A stretch of DNA of 45,765 nucleotides from Chryseobacterium gleum (GCA_945897915.1 CAMDGB010000016.1:1-45765), one strand, 5' to 3'; shown: positions 17,537 through 27,537, numbered from the stretch's first letter. The notes: generated from the sequence alone by a model not told the origin. Numbers and translations are program-made.

Positions 17537-18547
17537 TTATTCCATTGTTGAATAGTCGCCTAAACTAACGCTTGTAAAATCGCCATTATAATTTACGTGG
17601 TTACCAATCATAGCATTAAATAATTTTGCGTTTTTAATATGTGAATGCGTTTGAATTAAACTGTTTTTGATTTTACTATTTTGAATATGACAACCTTTTC
17701 CAATAGAAACATTTGGTCCGATTATGGAATCAATAATTTGCGCTCCTTCGCCAATATAACAAGGTGGAATAATTTGTGAATTATCTAAACGCACATCTTT
17801 AGCAACTAAATCTTCGCCGTCTTGATCTAAAAATCCTAACATTCTGTTGTTGGTATCCACAGTAACGTCTTTGTTTCCGCAATCCATCCATTCATCAACT
17901 TTTCCAGGTACGAATTTCATTCCTTTTGCCATCATTTGTTTGATACCATCATTAATTTGGTATTCGCCACCATGAATAATATTGTTGTCCAAAACAGCTT
18001 GCAATTCGTTTTTTAAAACTGAAACGTCTTTAAAGTAATAAATTCCAATAACGGCTAAATCTGATACAAATTCTTTTGGTTTTTCTACCAATTCTATAAT
18101 TTCATTAGCTTCATTTAAGTTAATTACACCAAAAGCTTCTGGTTGATCAACTTGTTTTACCCAAATTACGCTATCGGCAGTTGCGTCTAATTCAAAATCG
18201 GCACGGATTAGCGTATCAGCATAAGCAATAACTGCTGGCCCGGATAGAGAATCCTTCGCACACATGATGGCGTGACCTGTTCCTAAAGCTTCATTTTGAT
18301 AATAAATGGTTCCTTTTGCGCCAATTTTTGAAGCAATCGCCAGTAAATCTTTTTCTACAGTTGCACCAAAACTTTCGTGAATGATAAAAGCTACTTCGTC
18401 AATTGGTTGATTAATTACTTTGGCAATATCTTCCACCAAACGATGCACAATTGGTTTCCCCGCGATAGGAATTAATGGTTTTGGTATGGTTAAAGTATGA
18501 GGGCGAAGACGTGATCCACGACCAGCCATTGGTACGATTATTTTCAT
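17537..18547 (-). CDS. Sugar-phosphate nucleotidyltransferase (NTP transferase with hexapeptide repeats)
   Basis: The 336-residue enzyme begins with the nucleotide-binding signature VPMAGRGSRLRPHTLTIPKP (PF00483). It has the LGTGHAIMCAKD and VIAYADTLI motifs of glucose/mannose-1-phosphate nucleotidyltransferases and a left-handed beta-helix of hexapeptide repeats from about residue 250 (GEGAQIIDSIIGPNVSIGKG). It should make an NDP-sugar for surface polysaccharide. Which sugar and nucleotide cannot be decided from sequence. It lies downstream of dut and the flippase gene on the same strand. Confidence 0.9.
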   Translation of the reverse strand: MKIIVPMAGRGSRLRPHTLTIPKPLIPIAGKPIVHRLVEDIAKVINQPIDEVAFIIHESFGATVEKDLLAIASKIGAKGTIYYQNEALGTGHAIMCAKDSLSGPAVIAYADTLIRADFELDATADSVIWVKQVDQPEAFGVINLNEANEIIELVEKPKEFVSDLAVIGIYYFKDVSVLKNELQAVLDNNIIHGGEYQINDGIKQMMAKGMKFVPGKVDEWMDCGNKDVTVDTNNRMLGFLDQDGEDLVAKDVRLDNSQIIPPCYIGEGAQIIDSIIGPNVSIGKGCHIQNSKIKNSLIQTHSHIKNAKLFNAMIGNHVNYNGDFTSVSLGDYSTME

Positions 18548-18564
18548 TATATATATTTTTTAAA

Positions 18565-18606
18565 CGCAAAGTTCGCAAGGTTTTTCGCAAAGTTCGCAAG
18601 GTTTTT
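18565..18606. repeat. Two perfect tandem copies of a 21-nt unit
   Basis: The unit CGCAAAGTTCGCAAGG followed by five T occurs at 18565-18585 and again at 18586-18606. It fills the 78-nt gap between dut and the nucleotidyltransferase gene, so it lies in the latter's leader. Similar CGCAAAGTTCGCAA sequences are, to my recollection, scattered in flavobacterial genomes. Confidence 0.85.
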
Positions 18607-18625
18607 TTAGCTGAATACTAATTAC

Positions 18626-19060
18626 TTATTTTACTCCCGTACTTCCAAATCCGCCTTCACCTCTTGAGGTTTCTGTTAATTCTATGGTTTCTTGCCACTC
18701 GGCGCGTTCGTGTTTGGCGATGATTAGTTGGGCAATGCGTTCTCCGTTTTCAATTACAAAATCTTCGTTAGATAAATTTACTAAAATCACGCCAATTTCA
18801 CCACGATAATCGGCATCTACTGTTCCTGGTGAATTCAAAACTGTAATCCCTTTTTTAAAAGCCAAACCACTTCTTGGTCGAACTTGCGCTTCATAACCAA
18901 TTGGTAATTCAATAAAAAGTCCGGTTTTAACTAACGTTCTTTCTAATGGTTTTAAAGCAATTGATCCGGTTAAATTAGCACGTAAATCCATTCCCGCTGA
19001 AGCGTTCGTTTCATAATTTGGCAATGGATGTTGTGATGTATTGATAATTTTTATTTGCAT
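18626..19060 (-). CDS. dut: dUTP diphosphatase
   Basis: The trimeric dUTPase hydrolyses dUTP to dUMP and PPi, keeping uracil out of DNA. The 144-residue protein contains all five family motifs: [10 protein letters not shown] (19-28), RPRSGLAFK (61-69), [13 protein letters not shown] (79-91, catalytic Asp83), [10 protein letters not shown] (105-114), and the C-terminal P-loop-like [10 protein letters not shown] (133-142). The length is standard. It starts with ATG at 19060, 31 nt after the flippase gene stop. Confidence 0.97.
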   Translation of the reverse strand: MQIKIINTSQHPLPNYETNASAGMDLRANLTGSIALKPLERTLVKTGLFIELPIGYEAQVRPRSGLAFKKGITVLNSPGTVDADYRGEIGVILVNLSNEDFVIENGERIAQLIIAKHERAEWQETIELTETSRGEGGFGSTGVK

Positions 19061-19091
19061 TTTAATCTTATTTTTAACTGCTAAACAGGTT

Positions 19092-20564
19092 TTATTTTCG
19101 TTTTATTAATTTTAAAATTACTTCTTTTTCGTTTTTGTAAATATAATAACTAAAGCTAATGATTGCAAGTATTCCGAAAACAAACGTTTCTCTTAATTCC
19201 GTAACATAAAAAGAAATACAAGCAAGTGTAATCGAAGCAAAAAGATAGGTTAAAATCTTTTTCATTTCAAAAGGAATAGGATATTTTTCTTTTCCTAAAT
19301 AATACGAAATCACCATCATACTTCCATAAGCGCAAATGGTTGCAATAGCAGAACCTAAATAACTCATATCGAATTTTACTATTAAAATATAATTCATACT
19401 TAAAGTAATAACGGCGCCAATTGCAGAAATGTATGCTCCAATTATTGTTTTATCAATTAATTTATACCAAACGGATAAACTCGTATAAATCCCTAAAAAG
19501 AAATTTGCGATGATGATTAATGGCACAACCGTCATGGCTTCCCAATATTCCGGTTGTCTTACTAAAAAGAATTTAACAACATCAGCAAAAACCACAACAA
19601 CCAGCAAAATTAAAGAACCTAAAATAACGAAATATTTAGTAATTGTAGCATACGTTTGCGGCGCATTTGTGTTTCCAGCTTGACTGAAGAAAAACGGCTC
19701 AATTCCCAACGTGTAAGCGGTGCGAAACAAAACCATAAACAACCCTATTTTATAACAAGCCGAATACGCTCCAACTGCCGCTTTGGCTGTGGTAGGATCT
19801 AACCATTCCGACAATAGAATTTTATCTAAATGTTCGTTGATTCCAAAAGCCAAACCAGCAAACAAAATAGGCCAACCATAATGAAGCATTTTTTTCCATA
19901 ATTCATTATTAAAAAACCAATTGGGTTGAAAATAATGTGGCATAAACAATACAAAAGTGAATAAACTCGCCATTAAATTTGACAAGAAAACATAACCAAT
20001 TTGGTAGTCTTCCACATAAAAAGAACTCCAAAAACCTTGCGGATTGGCATGTGCTAATTTGGGTAATATTGCTAATAAAAATACGTTTAATAACAAATAA
20101 ATAAGCACATTAGAAATTTTTAGTACAGAATATCTAATAGGTCTTTGCTCGGCGCGAAGCTTAGAAAACGGAATAATTACAAGGGCATCAAAAGCTAGAA
20201 TCCAAATGGCGTAATTAATATATTCTTTATCTATATTTAATAATCCAGCTAATGATTTCTGAAATAAAAGCGCTACTGATAAAAATAATATAGTGCTCCA
20301 AAATACAGAAACTGTAGACGTACTAATTACTTCTTTTTTATTTTCCTCTTTATGGTAAAATCTAAAAAAAGCCGTTTCCATCCCGTAAGATAAAATAACG
20401 TTGAAAAAAATCATGTAAGCCAATAGAATTGTTATTTCACCATAGGCTACTTTTGGCATTAAATCCGTATGTAATCCTACCAATAAAAAACTCATTACAC
20501 GAGGTAATACGGTTGCAATACCGTAAATAAGTGTTTGTTTGAAAAGTCTTCTGTTTGAACTCAA
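19092..20564 (-). CDS. Polysaccharide biosynthesis flippase (Wzx/MATE-like)
   Basis: The 490-residue inner-membrane protein has roughly 12-14 hydrophobic helices over its whole length. The N-terminal [26 protein letters not shown] pattern and the polytopic C-terminus are typical of oligosaccharide flippases of the MOP superfamily. It should flip lipid-linked sugars outward, and the nucleotidyltransferase nearby supports a surface-glycan role. The start is a TTG at 20564, and the next Met is inside the first membrane helix. Confidence 0.9.
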   Translation of the reverse strand: MSSNRRLFKQTLIYGIATVLPRVMSFLLVGLHTDLMPKVAYGEITILLAYMIFFNVILSYGMETAFFRFYHKEENKKEVISTSTVSVFWSTILFLSVALLFQKSLAGLLNIDKEYINYAIWILAFDALVIIPFSKLRAEQRPIRYSVLKISNVLIYLLLNVFLLAILPKLAHANPQGFWSSFYVEDYQIGYVFLSNLMASLFTFVLFMPHYFQPNWFFNNELWKKMLHYGWPILFAGLAFGINEHLDKILLSEWLDPTTAKAAVGAYSACYKIGLFMVLFRTAYTLGIEPFFFSQAGNTNAPQTYATITKYFVILGSLILLVVVVFADVVKFFLVRQPEYWEAMTVVPLIIIANFFLGIYTSLSVWYKLIDKTIIGAYISAIGAVITLSMNYILIVKFDMSYLGSAIATICAYGSMMVISYYLGKEKYPIPFEMKKILTYLFASITLACISFYVTELRETFVFGILAIISFSYYIYKNEKEVILKLIKRK

Positions 20565-20592
20565 TTTATTTTCTTTTAAAGAACAAAAATAG

Positions 20593-21036
20593 TTAATTAT
20601 TATTTGGTTTTGTAGATGGATACATTAACATTGGTAATTCTATTACATCGTTTATAATAATAGAATTTTCTTTACCGTTTGTATTAAAAAAAATCTTTGC
20701 TTGATTGGACTTTAAGTTTGTTATTATTGTGGGTGTTGGTACCGTTTCTAACTCATTATCAAAGGTTTTTATAGATGATTGATAAGATAACTCATCCAAT
20801 TTTGAAATAATCCCTTCTCTATTTTTAAATTGAATTTTTATTAAAGTAATATTTTCGGGTAATGGTTTTAGTAATGTGATATTTAAGTTAGTGCCACCTC
20901 CGGCGCCTTTTATGCCACCAACCCAATTTTGATAGGTGATTTTTTCAATATATTGTTCCGCATTTTGAATCGTTTTATTTGAGGAACAAAAATTTAAATT
21001 GAAAAACGCGACTAAAATTAATACTAGTATTTTCAT
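20593..21036 (-). CDS. Hypothetical exported protein, possible lipoprotein
   Basis: I do not recognise this 147-residue protein. It begins with a hydrophobic signal (MKILVLILVAFFNLNFC) ending at Cys17 followed by SSN, a relaxed lipobox of the kind seen in Bacteroidota. The mature part contains a glycine-rich WVGGIKGAGGGTNLNITLL stretch and beta-rich sequence with no known motif. It follows the GNAT gene by 2 nt, so it is co-transcribed. Confidence 0.75.
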   Translation of the reverse strand: MKILVLILVAFFNLNFCSSNKTIQNAEQYIEKITYQNWVGGIKGAGGGTNLNITLLKPLPENITLIKIQFKNREGIISKLDELSYQSSIKTFDNELETVPTPTIITNLKSNQAKIFFNTNGKENSIIINDVIELPMLMYPSTKPNNN

Positions 21037-21038
21037 AT

Positions 21039-21464
21039 TTATTGATTTAATATTTTAACAAAATGAAAACCTTTTGGTTCAAATCCGTGATTAATATAAA
21101 ATTTACCTGCTGAAAAATTTGTGGTGAACGCATCTAAAACAATTTGATTTGCATTAACATCTTTGGCAATTTTGTGCACTTCATCAATCAAAATATCACC
21201 TATTTTTTGACCTCTAAAATCTTCGTGAACTACAAAACTATCAATTTCTATGTATTTGCCTGACCATAATTTCGTTCCAATCCAAACGCCGGTTAAAGCA
21301 ATAGTTTGGTTGTTTTTTAGTACAATTATTTGTTGGTAATTTGCTTTAAGCATCTCCTCTAAAAGTGTGCCATACTTTTCAACGGTAAAATCAGGATATA
21401 ATTGTTTTACTATATCCAAATGGGTTAACATTTCTGCTTTTTGAGTTAAAATACGAATTTCCAT
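21039..21464 (-). CDS. GNAT family N-acetyltransferase
   Basis: The 141-residue protein fits the minimal GNAT fold. It has the central strand VVHEDFRGQKIGDILIDEV, the acetyl-CoA pyrophosphate-binding RGQKIG motif, and a late ANQIVLDAFTTNFSAGKFYINHGFEPKG region typical of motif B. The substrate is unknown. Its ATG overlaps the stop of the S9 peptidase by one base (TAATG), so it is translationally coupled to that interrupted gene. Confidence 0.88.
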   Translation of the reverse strand: MEIRILTQKAEMLTHLDIVKQLYPDFTVEKYGTLLEEMLKANYQQIIVLKNNQTIALTGVWIGTKLWSGKYIEIDSFVVHEDFRGQKIGDILIDEVHKIAKDVNANQIVLDAFTTNFSAGKFYINHGFEPKGFHFVKILNQ

Positions 21465-22849
21465 TACTTTTTATCTAGTAAATTTTCATTAAATAAGTCT
21501 AAAATTCTTCGGTATTCATCTACCCAAGAGTAGGTTTTTTGAAACCCGTGCGCTTCTACTGGAAAAACGGCTAAATCCCAATCTTTTTTTCCAAGTTCAA
21601 TAAAACGCTGTGTCATTCTTACAATATCTTGAAATTGAACGTTGTCATCTACCATTCCATGTAGCATTAATAACTTATCCTTTAAATTATCGGCAAAATA
21701 GATTGGCGAACTTTTTTGATACGCAATTGGATCTGTTTCAGGAAGATTTAAAATATTTGCGGTGTAACCCTGATTGTAATGCGCCCAATCTGTAACCGAA
21801 CGCAATGCTGCGCCGGCTTTGAATTCGCCAGGTTTAGTTAAAAGTCCCATTAATGTAATAAATCCTCCATAAGAGCCACCATAAATTCCAACTTTATTAG
21901 CATCAATACCTAAATTTTCCACTAAATATTTTTTCCCATCTAATTGATCTTTTAAATCTAATCCGCCCATGTGTCGGTAAATTCCAGTTCTGAAATCGCG
22001 TCCGTAACCATCACTTGCACGATAATCTATATCTAAAACGGTGTAGCCTAAATCGGTTAACAAATTATGAAACATATATTCTCTGTGATACGTGCTCCAA
22101 AACTTATGTGCATTTTGCAAATATCCAGCACCGTGAACAAAAATTATTGCCGCTTTATTTTTATTTTCTGCTTTTGGATTGTAAACTCTAGCGAAAACAT
22201 CGGTACCGTCTGTTGCTTTAAATGAAATGACTTCTGGCGTTTTCCAATTGTATTTTTTAAATGAATTAAACGTTGAAAACGTAATTTGCTTTAATGTTGG
22301 ATTTAATTTGTTATCCGCAAGATAAATTTCCCAGGGTTTGTTGCTAAATGAATATCGTATTGCCAATTGCGTTTCATCTGGTGATAATTCCACTTCATAA
22401 GCGCCATCATTGATTAAAATTGGAATTTTCTTCCCCGAATTAATGTCTAATTTATAAAACGAGCGGTTTCCAGGATGAGTTTCAGTGGTTGTAATATAAA
22501 ATGAATTGCTCAATTTTGACAACACTACATCACGAACTTCCCATTTACCTTGTGTGAGTTGTATTTTCTTTTTAGTTTCCAAATTGTACGTATACAAATG
22601 TGAAAAACCTGTTGCTTCTGATTGAAAATAAATTGTTTTGTTATCTGATAAAAATCCCAAAGTTCCATTGCTAAAATTATAGTTTGGAATTCCTGGTCCG
22701 CCAATCCAGGCTTCATCATGTTGGTAATCAATTTCCGAAATGGTTGCCGTTTCTATGTTTAATTGAACAATCCACCTGTCTTTATTATCTAAGCTTCTTG
22801 CTTCAAAAACTGCTAAATTTCCGGATGGATTGTATATTGGCGTCTGCAT
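21464..22849 (-). CDS. C-terminal fragment of the interrupted S9 peptidase, with intact catalytic triad
   Basis: From the ATG at 22849 this fragment codes 461 residues: the end of the propeller, then the alpha/beta-hydrolase domain with nucleophile GGSYGG, Asp in MVDDN and His in AHGF. If translation restarts here, the product lacks a signal peptide and half the propeller, so it would stay cytosolic. It is listed because gene callers will report it separately. Confidence 0.6.
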   Translation of the reverse strand: MQTPIYNPSGNLAVFEARSLDNKDRWIVQLNIETATISEIDYQHDEAWIGGPGIPNYNFSNGTLGFLSDNKTIYFQSEATGFSHLYTYNLETKKKIQLTQGKWEVRDVVLSKLSNSFYITTTETHPGNRSFYKLDINSGKKIPILINDGAYEVELSPDETQLAIRYSFSNKPWEIYLADNKLNPTLKQITFSTFNSFKKYNWKTPEVISFKATDGTDVFARVYNPKAENKNKAAIIFVHGAGYLQNAHKFWSTYHREYMFHNLLTDLGYTVLDIDYRASDGYGRDFRTGIYRHMGGLDLKDQLDGKKYLVENLGIDANKVGIYGGSYGGFITLMGLLTKPGEFKAGAALRSVTDWAHYNQGYTANILNLPETDPIAYQKSSPIYFADNLKDKLLMLHGMVDDNVQFQDIVRMTQRFIELGKKDWDLAVFPVEAHGFQKTYSWVDEYRRILDLFNENLLDKK

Positions 22850-22936
22850 CGTTATTGCTTTTTCTACAGGTTCTAAATTTTTTAAATTATCGTATTCTTG
22901 ATAATATTTTGGAAAGGTTTTTAACCGAGTTAAACT

Positions 22937-23809
22937 TTAAAATGAAATTTGAAATACGGTGTCTTTCTCAATATAATACACAAAAATTTTATGTTTGCTA
23001 TTATTGCTTGTAGAAACTTTTTCGCGTGCGGTTTTACTTTTTGTATAACCATCAGAAGTAATAAAATTTTCAACTTTTGTGTCTTTAGTAGTTGGATATT
23101 CCGATAGATTATAAGTTATAAATTTTCCATTTGGACTAATTTTTATAGCTTCTAAAGTATTTGAACCATAAAAAATCTCGGAAGGAAATTTTAATTTATT
23201 ATCTTCAGATTGTGTTTTATTCCAATCCGATTTTGCTTTTTCTTCGTTTACAAATTGAAACAATTCTTTTTGTTGTAAGTTTAGAAAATTATCTTTATTT
23301 GAATCAGATGAAGCTGTTCCAGATTTAAAATTTGTAAGTTGAACCAATTGAAAATTAGTCACATTTAATTGATACAGATTTTTATTTTGTTGAAAATAAA
23401 TAATATCTGAGTTACTACTTCTTTGTACTGAATTGATATTTGAAGTAGTTTGATAAATTATCTTGTTTTCTTTTGTTTTTTTATGATAGGAAAACAAAGC
23501 GCCCTGGTTTGTATAATATACCGTTTCAAATTTTTCTTGCCCTTGAAATTGAATATCTGAAAAAGTAAATGCCGTTTTTGGTAATAATTTTGGTTGAGAA
23601 AAACCTTTTTGCCAATAGTAGGTTTTATCACCTAATTCATTAGTAGGATTCCACTCAAAATAAATGGTTTCCCCATCTACCGACCAACGTTGATTGGAAG
23701 GTTGGTGACCAATAAACTCATTGCCTTTCATTATTTCTTCTAATTGAAGATTTTGCGAAATTAAAAGAGAAGTAAAATTTAAAAGTAACGCAGTAAAAAT
23801 GTTTTTCAT
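22937..23809 (-). CDS. N-terminal fragment of the interrupted S9 peptidase
   Basis: This codes 290 residues with a signal peptide (MKNIFTALLLNFTSLLISQ) and part of the DPP-type beta-propeller, ending at TVFQISF before TAA. Alone it contains no catalytic residue. A -7 box lies 16 nt upstream of its ATG. Confidence 0.6.
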   Translation of the reverse strand: MKNIFTALLLNFTSLLISQNLQLEEIMKGNEFIGHQPSNQRWSVDGETIYFEWNPTNELGDKTYYWQKGFSQPKLLPKTAFTFSDIQFQGQEKFETVYYTNQGALFSYHKKTKENKIIYQTTSNINSVQRSSNSDIIYFQQNKNLYQLNVTNFQLVQLTNFKSGTASSDSNKDNFLNLQQKELFQFVNEEKAKSDWNKTQSEDNKLKFPSEIFYGSNTLEAIKISPNGKFITYNLSEYPTTKDTKVENFITSDGYTKSKTAREKVSTSNNSKHKIFVYYIEKDTVFQISF

Positions 23810-23825
23810 GTCAAATCGGTTTATA

Positions 23826-23833
23826 CAAATATA
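23826..23833 (-). promoter_or_regulatory. -7 promoter box (TATATTTG on minus strand) of the S9 peptidase gene
   Basis: The complement of 23826-23833 is TATATTTG, matching TAnnTTTG, 16 nt before the ATG at 23809. No -33 TTG is clear. Confidence 0.45.
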
Positions 23834-23850
23834 TAATTTTTTTCGCCACA

Positions 23851-23868
23851 GATTAAAAGGATTAAAAG
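23851..23868. repeat. Tandem 9-nt repeat GATTAAAAG x2
   Basis: Two exact copies of GATTAAAAG plus a partial third follow CGCCACA in the gap between the peptidase gene and the atpG terminator. They look like a short slippage-type repeat with no visible function. Confidence 0.6.
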
Positions 23869-23910
23869 GATTTTAAAAATTAATACCAATATAATTTAGG
23901 AATTAGTATA

Positions 23911-23940
23911 AATAAAAAAGTCCCAATAAATTGGGACTTT
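23911..23940 (-). terminator. Intrinsic terminator of the ATP synthase operon
   Basis: AAAGTCCCAA (23917-23926) pairs perfectly with TTGGGACTTT (23931-23940) around a 4-nt loop. On the minus strand the stem is followed by a T-rich run (complement of 23911-23919). It lies 26 nt beyond the atpG stop. Confidence 0.9.
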
Positions 23941-23965
23941 AAGAAGTTATAAAACAGCAAATAAA

Positions 23966-24823
23966 TTAATTATTTAATGCTTCTGCACCACCAACAATTT
24001 CTAAGATTTCTCCTGTAATTGCTGCCTGACGTGCTTTATTATAAGTTAATTTCAATTGATTTCTTAAATCAGTTGCGTTATCTGTTGCTTTATGCATTGC
24101 TGTCATACGTGCGCCGTGTTCTGCCGCGAAAGAATCTCTAACTGCCTTGTACAATTGATTTTTTAACGATTTTGGTATCAACTCTAATACAATTTCTTCT
24201 TTTGATGGTTCAAAAATGTAATCTGATGAAATAGCAGCAGCGCCTTTAATTGGTGCTAATGGCAAAAATTGTTCGTTTACAACATATTGTGTAGCTGCAT
24301 TTACGAACTGATTGTATACCAATTCTATTTTATCATATTCACCATCTAAAAACAAATGCGTTAATGATTGCGCGATTTCTGCAGTGTTATCAAAAGTTAA
24401 ATCATCATAAAGATCACTTCTGTTAGCTACTACATAATTTGATTTATGTAAGCCGTCGTTAGCTTTTTTACCAATAGCAAAAACACCAACATTATCGTGT
24501 CCGTATAATTCAGATAAAATTCTAACTTGTTTTATGACATTGTTGTTAAGTGCACCACACAAACCTCTGTTAGAAGTAATTGCAACCACTAAAACTTTTT
24601 TTACTTCTCTTTGAGTAGTATAATTAGCCGCAACATCACCTTCTAAAGAAGCGCTTAAACTTTGAATTAACTCTGTTAATTTTTCAGAATAAGGACGCAT
24701 TGCAGTAATAGCATCTTGTGCTTTTTTTAATTTAGCAGCCGAAACCATTTTCATAGCAGAAGTGATTTGCATCGTTGACGATACAGATACAATTCTATTA
24801 CGTATTTCTTTTAAGTTTGCCAT
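23966..24823 (-). CDS. atpG: ATP synthase F1 gamma subunit
   Basis: The gamma subunit is the central rotor shaft of F1. The 285-residue protein has the N-terminal helix LKEIRNRIVSVSSTMQITSAMKMVSAAKL and the C-terminal helix with RMTAMHKATDNATDLRNQLKLTYNKARQA, ITGEILEIVGGAEAL. The Rossmann-like middle begins with VLVVAITSNRGLCGALN. It is the last gene of the operon, before a strong terminator, and is not followed by beta and epsilon genes. Confidence 0.98.
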   Translation of the reverse strand: MANLKEIRNRIVSVSSTMQITSAMKMVSAAKLKKAQDAITAMRPYSEKLTELIQSLSASLEGDVAANYTTQREVKKVLVVAITSNRGLCGALNNNVIKQVRILSELYGHDNVGVFAIGKKANDGLHKSNYVVANRSDLYDDLTFDNTAEIAQSLTHLFLDGEYDKIELVYNQFVNAATQYVVNEQFLPLAPIKGAAAISSDYIFEPSKEEIVLELIPKSLKNQLYKAVRDSFAAEHGARMTAMHKATDNATDLRNQLKLTYNKARQAAITGEILEIVGGAEALNN

Positions 24824-24829
24824 TTTATT

Positions 24830-24864
24830 AATGTGTCAATTTGACAATTATCAATGTGTCAATT
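24830..24864. repeat. Direct repeat AATGTGTCAATT in the atpA-atpG gap
   Basis: AATGTGTCAATT occurs at 24830-24841 and 24853-24864, separated by TGACAATTATC. The first copy also forms a short dyad (TGTCAA with TTGACA). It occupies most of the 76-nt spacer before atpG, inside the operon. Confidence 0.65.
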
Positions 24865-24899
24865 AATTGAATAAAAGGCACATTGGCTAATCGAAAATA

Positions 24900-26474
24900 T
24901 TAGTATTTTGCAGAAATTTCTTTTGCAGCAGCTTCCAATACACTTGTGATATTATCATCAAATTTACCAGCTTTTAATGCATCTAAAACGTCTTTATGTT
25001 TTAAAGTTAGGAATTGAATGTAATCTTTTTCAAATTCTTTTACTTTATTTACAGGAACATTTCTTAATAAGTTTTTTGTTCCAGCATAAATAATTGCTAC
25101 TTGATTTTCAACAGCAAACGGACTATTTAAACCTTGTTTTAAGATTTCTACGTTACGTTTACCTTTTTCAATTACATTTAAAGTAACTGCGTCTAAGTCA
25201 GATCCAAATTTCGCGAAAGCTTCTAATTCACGAAACTGTGCTTGGTCTAATTTTAAAGTACCAGCTACTTTTTTCATTGATTTAATTTGCGCATTACCTC
25301 CTACACGAGATACTGAAATACCTACGTTAATTGCAGGACGAACTCCAGAGTTGAATAAATCTCCATCTAAGAAAATTTGTCCATCTGTAATTGAAATTAC
25401 GTTTGTTGGAATATATGCAGAAACGTCACCCGCTTGTGTTTCGATAATTGGCAAGGCTGTTAATGAACCACCACCTTTTACAATTCCTTTTAAAGAATCT
25501 GGTAAATCATTCATGTTTTTAGCGATATTGTCATCGTTAATTACTTTACAAGCTCTTTCTAACAAACGAGAGTGTAAGTAGAAAACGTCTCCTGGATATG
25601 CTTCACGTCCTGGAGGTCTTCTTAATAATAAAGATACTTCACGGTAAGCAACTGCTTGCTTAGATAAATCGTCATAAATAATTAATGCAGGACGACCTGA
25701 ATCACGGAAGTACTCACCAATTGCAGCACCTGCCATAGGAGCATATACTTGCATTGGTGCAGGGTCAGAAGCATTGGCTGCCACAATAACTGTATAAGCC
25801 ATTGCACCTTTTTCTTCTAATGTTTTAGCGATTGAAGCAACTGTAGACGCTTTTTGTCCAATTGCAACATATATACAAAATACTGGTTGACCAGCATCGT
25901 AAAATTCTTTTTGATTTAAGATGGTATCTAAACAAACTGAAGATTTACCAGTTTGACGGTCACCAATAACCAATTCACGTTGTCCACGTCCAACAGGAAT
26001 CATCGCGTCGATAGCTTTGATACCAGTTTGTAATGGTTCCGTTACTGGTTGACGGAAAATAACTCCAGGTGCTTTACGCTCTAAAGGCATTTCATATAAT
26101 TCGCCTCCGATTGCTCCTTTACCATCAATTGGTTCGCCAAGTGTATTTACTACACGGCCAACCATTTGCTCACCTACTTTTAAAGACGCAATTCTGTTGG
26201 TTCTTTTTACGTTAGAACCTTCTTTAATTCCAGTTGATGGTCCTAATAAAACCACACCAACATTGTCTTCTTCTAAGTTCAATACGATAGCTTCTAATCC
26301 GTTATCGAATTGCACTAACTCGCCGTATTGAGCATTTGATAAACCATATACACGAGCAATACCATCCCCAACTTGTAGTACAGTACCTACTTCTTCTAAT
26401 GTAGCACCAGATTGAAAATCTGATAATTGTTTCTTTAATATTGCTGAAATTTCAGCTGGTTTTATTTCTGCCAT
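24900..26474 (-). CDS. atpA: ATP synthase F1 alpha subunit
   Basis: The non-catalytic nucleotide-binding subunit of F1 is 524 residues here. Walker A is GDRQTGKS (171-178) and Walker B is [13 protein letters not shown]. The family signature [14 protein letters not shown], with the arginine finger, lies in the C-terminal half. It starts with ATG at 26474, 25 nt after atpH. Confidence 0.98.
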   Translation of the reverse strand: MAEIKPAEISAILKKQLSDFQSGATLEEVGTVLQVGDGIARVYGLSNAQYGELVQFDNGLEAIVLNLEEDNVGVVLLGPSTGIKEGSNVKRTNRIASLKVGEQMVGRVVNTLGEPIDGKGAIGGELYEMPLERKAPGVIFRQPVTEPLQTGIKAIDAMIPVGRGQRELVIGDRQTGKSSVCLDTILNQKEFYDAGQPVFCIYVAIGQKASTVASIAKTLEEKGAMAYTVIVAANASDPAPMQVYAPMAGAAIGEYFRDSGRPALIIYDDLSKQAVAYREVSLLLRRPPGREAYPGDVFYLHSRLLERACKVINDDNIAKNMNDLPDSLKGIVKGGGSLTALPIIETQAGDVSAYIPTNVISITDGQIFLDGDLFNSGVRPAINVGISVSRVGGNAQIKSMKKVAGTLKLDQAQFRELEAFAKFGSDLDAVTLNVIEKGKRNVEILKQGLNSPFAVENQVAIIYAGTKNLLRNVPVNKVKEFEKDYIQFLTLKHKDVLDALKAGKFDDNITSVLEAAAKEISAKY

Positions 26475-26499
26475 TTTATATGTATTTAATGGTATTTAT

Positions 26500-27027
26500 T
26501 TAATATGTAAATTCTCTTTTTAACTGTTGTAATTTGTTTGCCACAGATGCATTGTATTGTTTATCTCCAATTCTTAGAACAAAACCTCCAATAATGGAAG
26601 CGTCTACTACGTTAGTAATAGAAATAGTGTTTGAAGAAAATTCTTTCAACTTATTTTTAACTAATACTTCTAATTCTGCAGTTAACGGAACAGCTGTAGT
26701 AACTACTGCTTGTTCAATACCGCTTGCAATATCAAATAATGTATTGAATTGTGAAGTAATTGCAGATAAAATTTCAAATCTTTTATTTGCTACTAACAAT
26801 TGAAACAAACCTTTCGTTTCTGCTTGTAAAGATGGGAAAATTTCAGTCAAAGCATTCATTTTTATCGTTCCGTTTACTATAGGATTTGATAAAAATTCAT
26901 GTAACTCATTATTTTCTTTTATAGCAGTACCAATAGTTTTCATATCTTTATTTACAGATGAAGCGTTGTTGCTTTCTGTAGCGATATCTATAATTGCTTT
27001 TGCGTATCTAATCGCAGCTCTTGACAT
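26500..27027 (-). CDS. atpH: ATP synthase F1 delta subunit (OSCP)
   Basis: The delta subunit connects the peripheral stalk to the top of F1. The 175-residue protein has the family start SRAAIRYAKAIIDIA, the NPIVNGTIKMNALTEIF region, and the C-terminal domain with VDASIIGGFVLRIGDKQYNASV. It lies 9 nt after atpF and 25 nt before atpA. Confidence 0.97.
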   Translation of the reverse strand: MSRAAIRYAKAIIDIATESNNASSVNKDMKTIGTAIKENNELHEFLSNPIVNGTIKMNALTEIFPSLQAETKGLFQLLVANKRFEILSAITSQFNTLFDIASGIEQAVVTTAVPLTAELEVLVKNKLKEFSSNTISITNVVDASIIGGFVLRIGDKQYNASVANKLQQLKREFTY

Positions 27028-27036
27028 AACTTTGGA

Positions 27037-27537
27037 TTAGTTTAATTTAACATCAGCTAACATTTTCTCAACCAATTTAGTTTGAGATTCTTTGTTAGAT
27101 AATTCTTCTTTTAATAATTTTTCAGCAATTTCTAAAGACAATGAAGATACTTGATTTTTGATTTCAGCAACTGCATTATTTTTTTCGCTTTCGATTGTAG
27201 CTTTCGCTTGTTCAATCATTTTTGCGCCTTGAGATTGTGCTTCAGATTTTGCATCAGCAATCATTTTTTCTTTGATAGCAGTTGCTTCTTTAATCATTGT
27301 ATCTCTTTCAGCACGGGCTTGATCTAATAATTTTTGATTATCTGATTTTAAAGCCATCATTTCTTTTTTAGCATTTTCTGCCAAAAGAATAGCTTCTTTA
27401 ATACCTTCTTCACGTTCGTTAACTGCATCTAAAATAGGTTTCCATGCAAACTTTTTAAGTAAAAGTATTAATCCTACGAATAAAACTGTTTGTAAGATAA
27501 ATAAACCAAATGAAAATTGACCTAATAATTCTTCCAT
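27037..27537 (-). CDS. atpF: ATP synthase F0 b subunit
   Basis: The peripheral-stalk subunit has 166 residues, an N-terminal membrane helix (about 8-27, with FILQTVLFVGLILLLKKFAW) and a long polar helix rich in Ala, Glu and Lys for dimerisation. The KFAWKPILDAVNEREEGI junction is typical of the family. It lies between atpE and atpH. Confidence 0.97.
   Translation of the reverse strand: MEELLGQFSFGLFILQTVLFVGLILLLKKFAWKPILDAVNEREEGIKEAILLAENAKKEMMALKSDNQKLLDQARAERDTMIKEATAIKEKMIADAKSEAQSQGAKMIEQAKATIESEKNNAVAEIKNQVSSLSLEIAEKLLKEELSNKESQTKLVEKMLADVKLN

Larger units (their letters stand above)
21464..23809 (-). pseudogene. S9 family (DPP-type) prolyl peptidase, split by an in-frame stop codon
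   Basis: Two open stretches in the same reading frame (22937-23809 and 21464-22936) make one complete secreted S9 peptidase of 781 codons interrupted only by TAA at 22937-22939. The N-terminal part has a signal peptide and the beta-propeller start (IGHQPSNQRWSVDGETIYFEW). The C-terminal part has the rest of the propeller and the hydrolase with Ser in YGGSYGGF, Asp in HGMVDDNV and His in EAHGFQ. The 29 codons between the stop and the next ATG read like normal protein, so no sequence has been lost. It may be a recent nonsense mutation, a sequencing error, or recoding. Confidence 0.82.
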
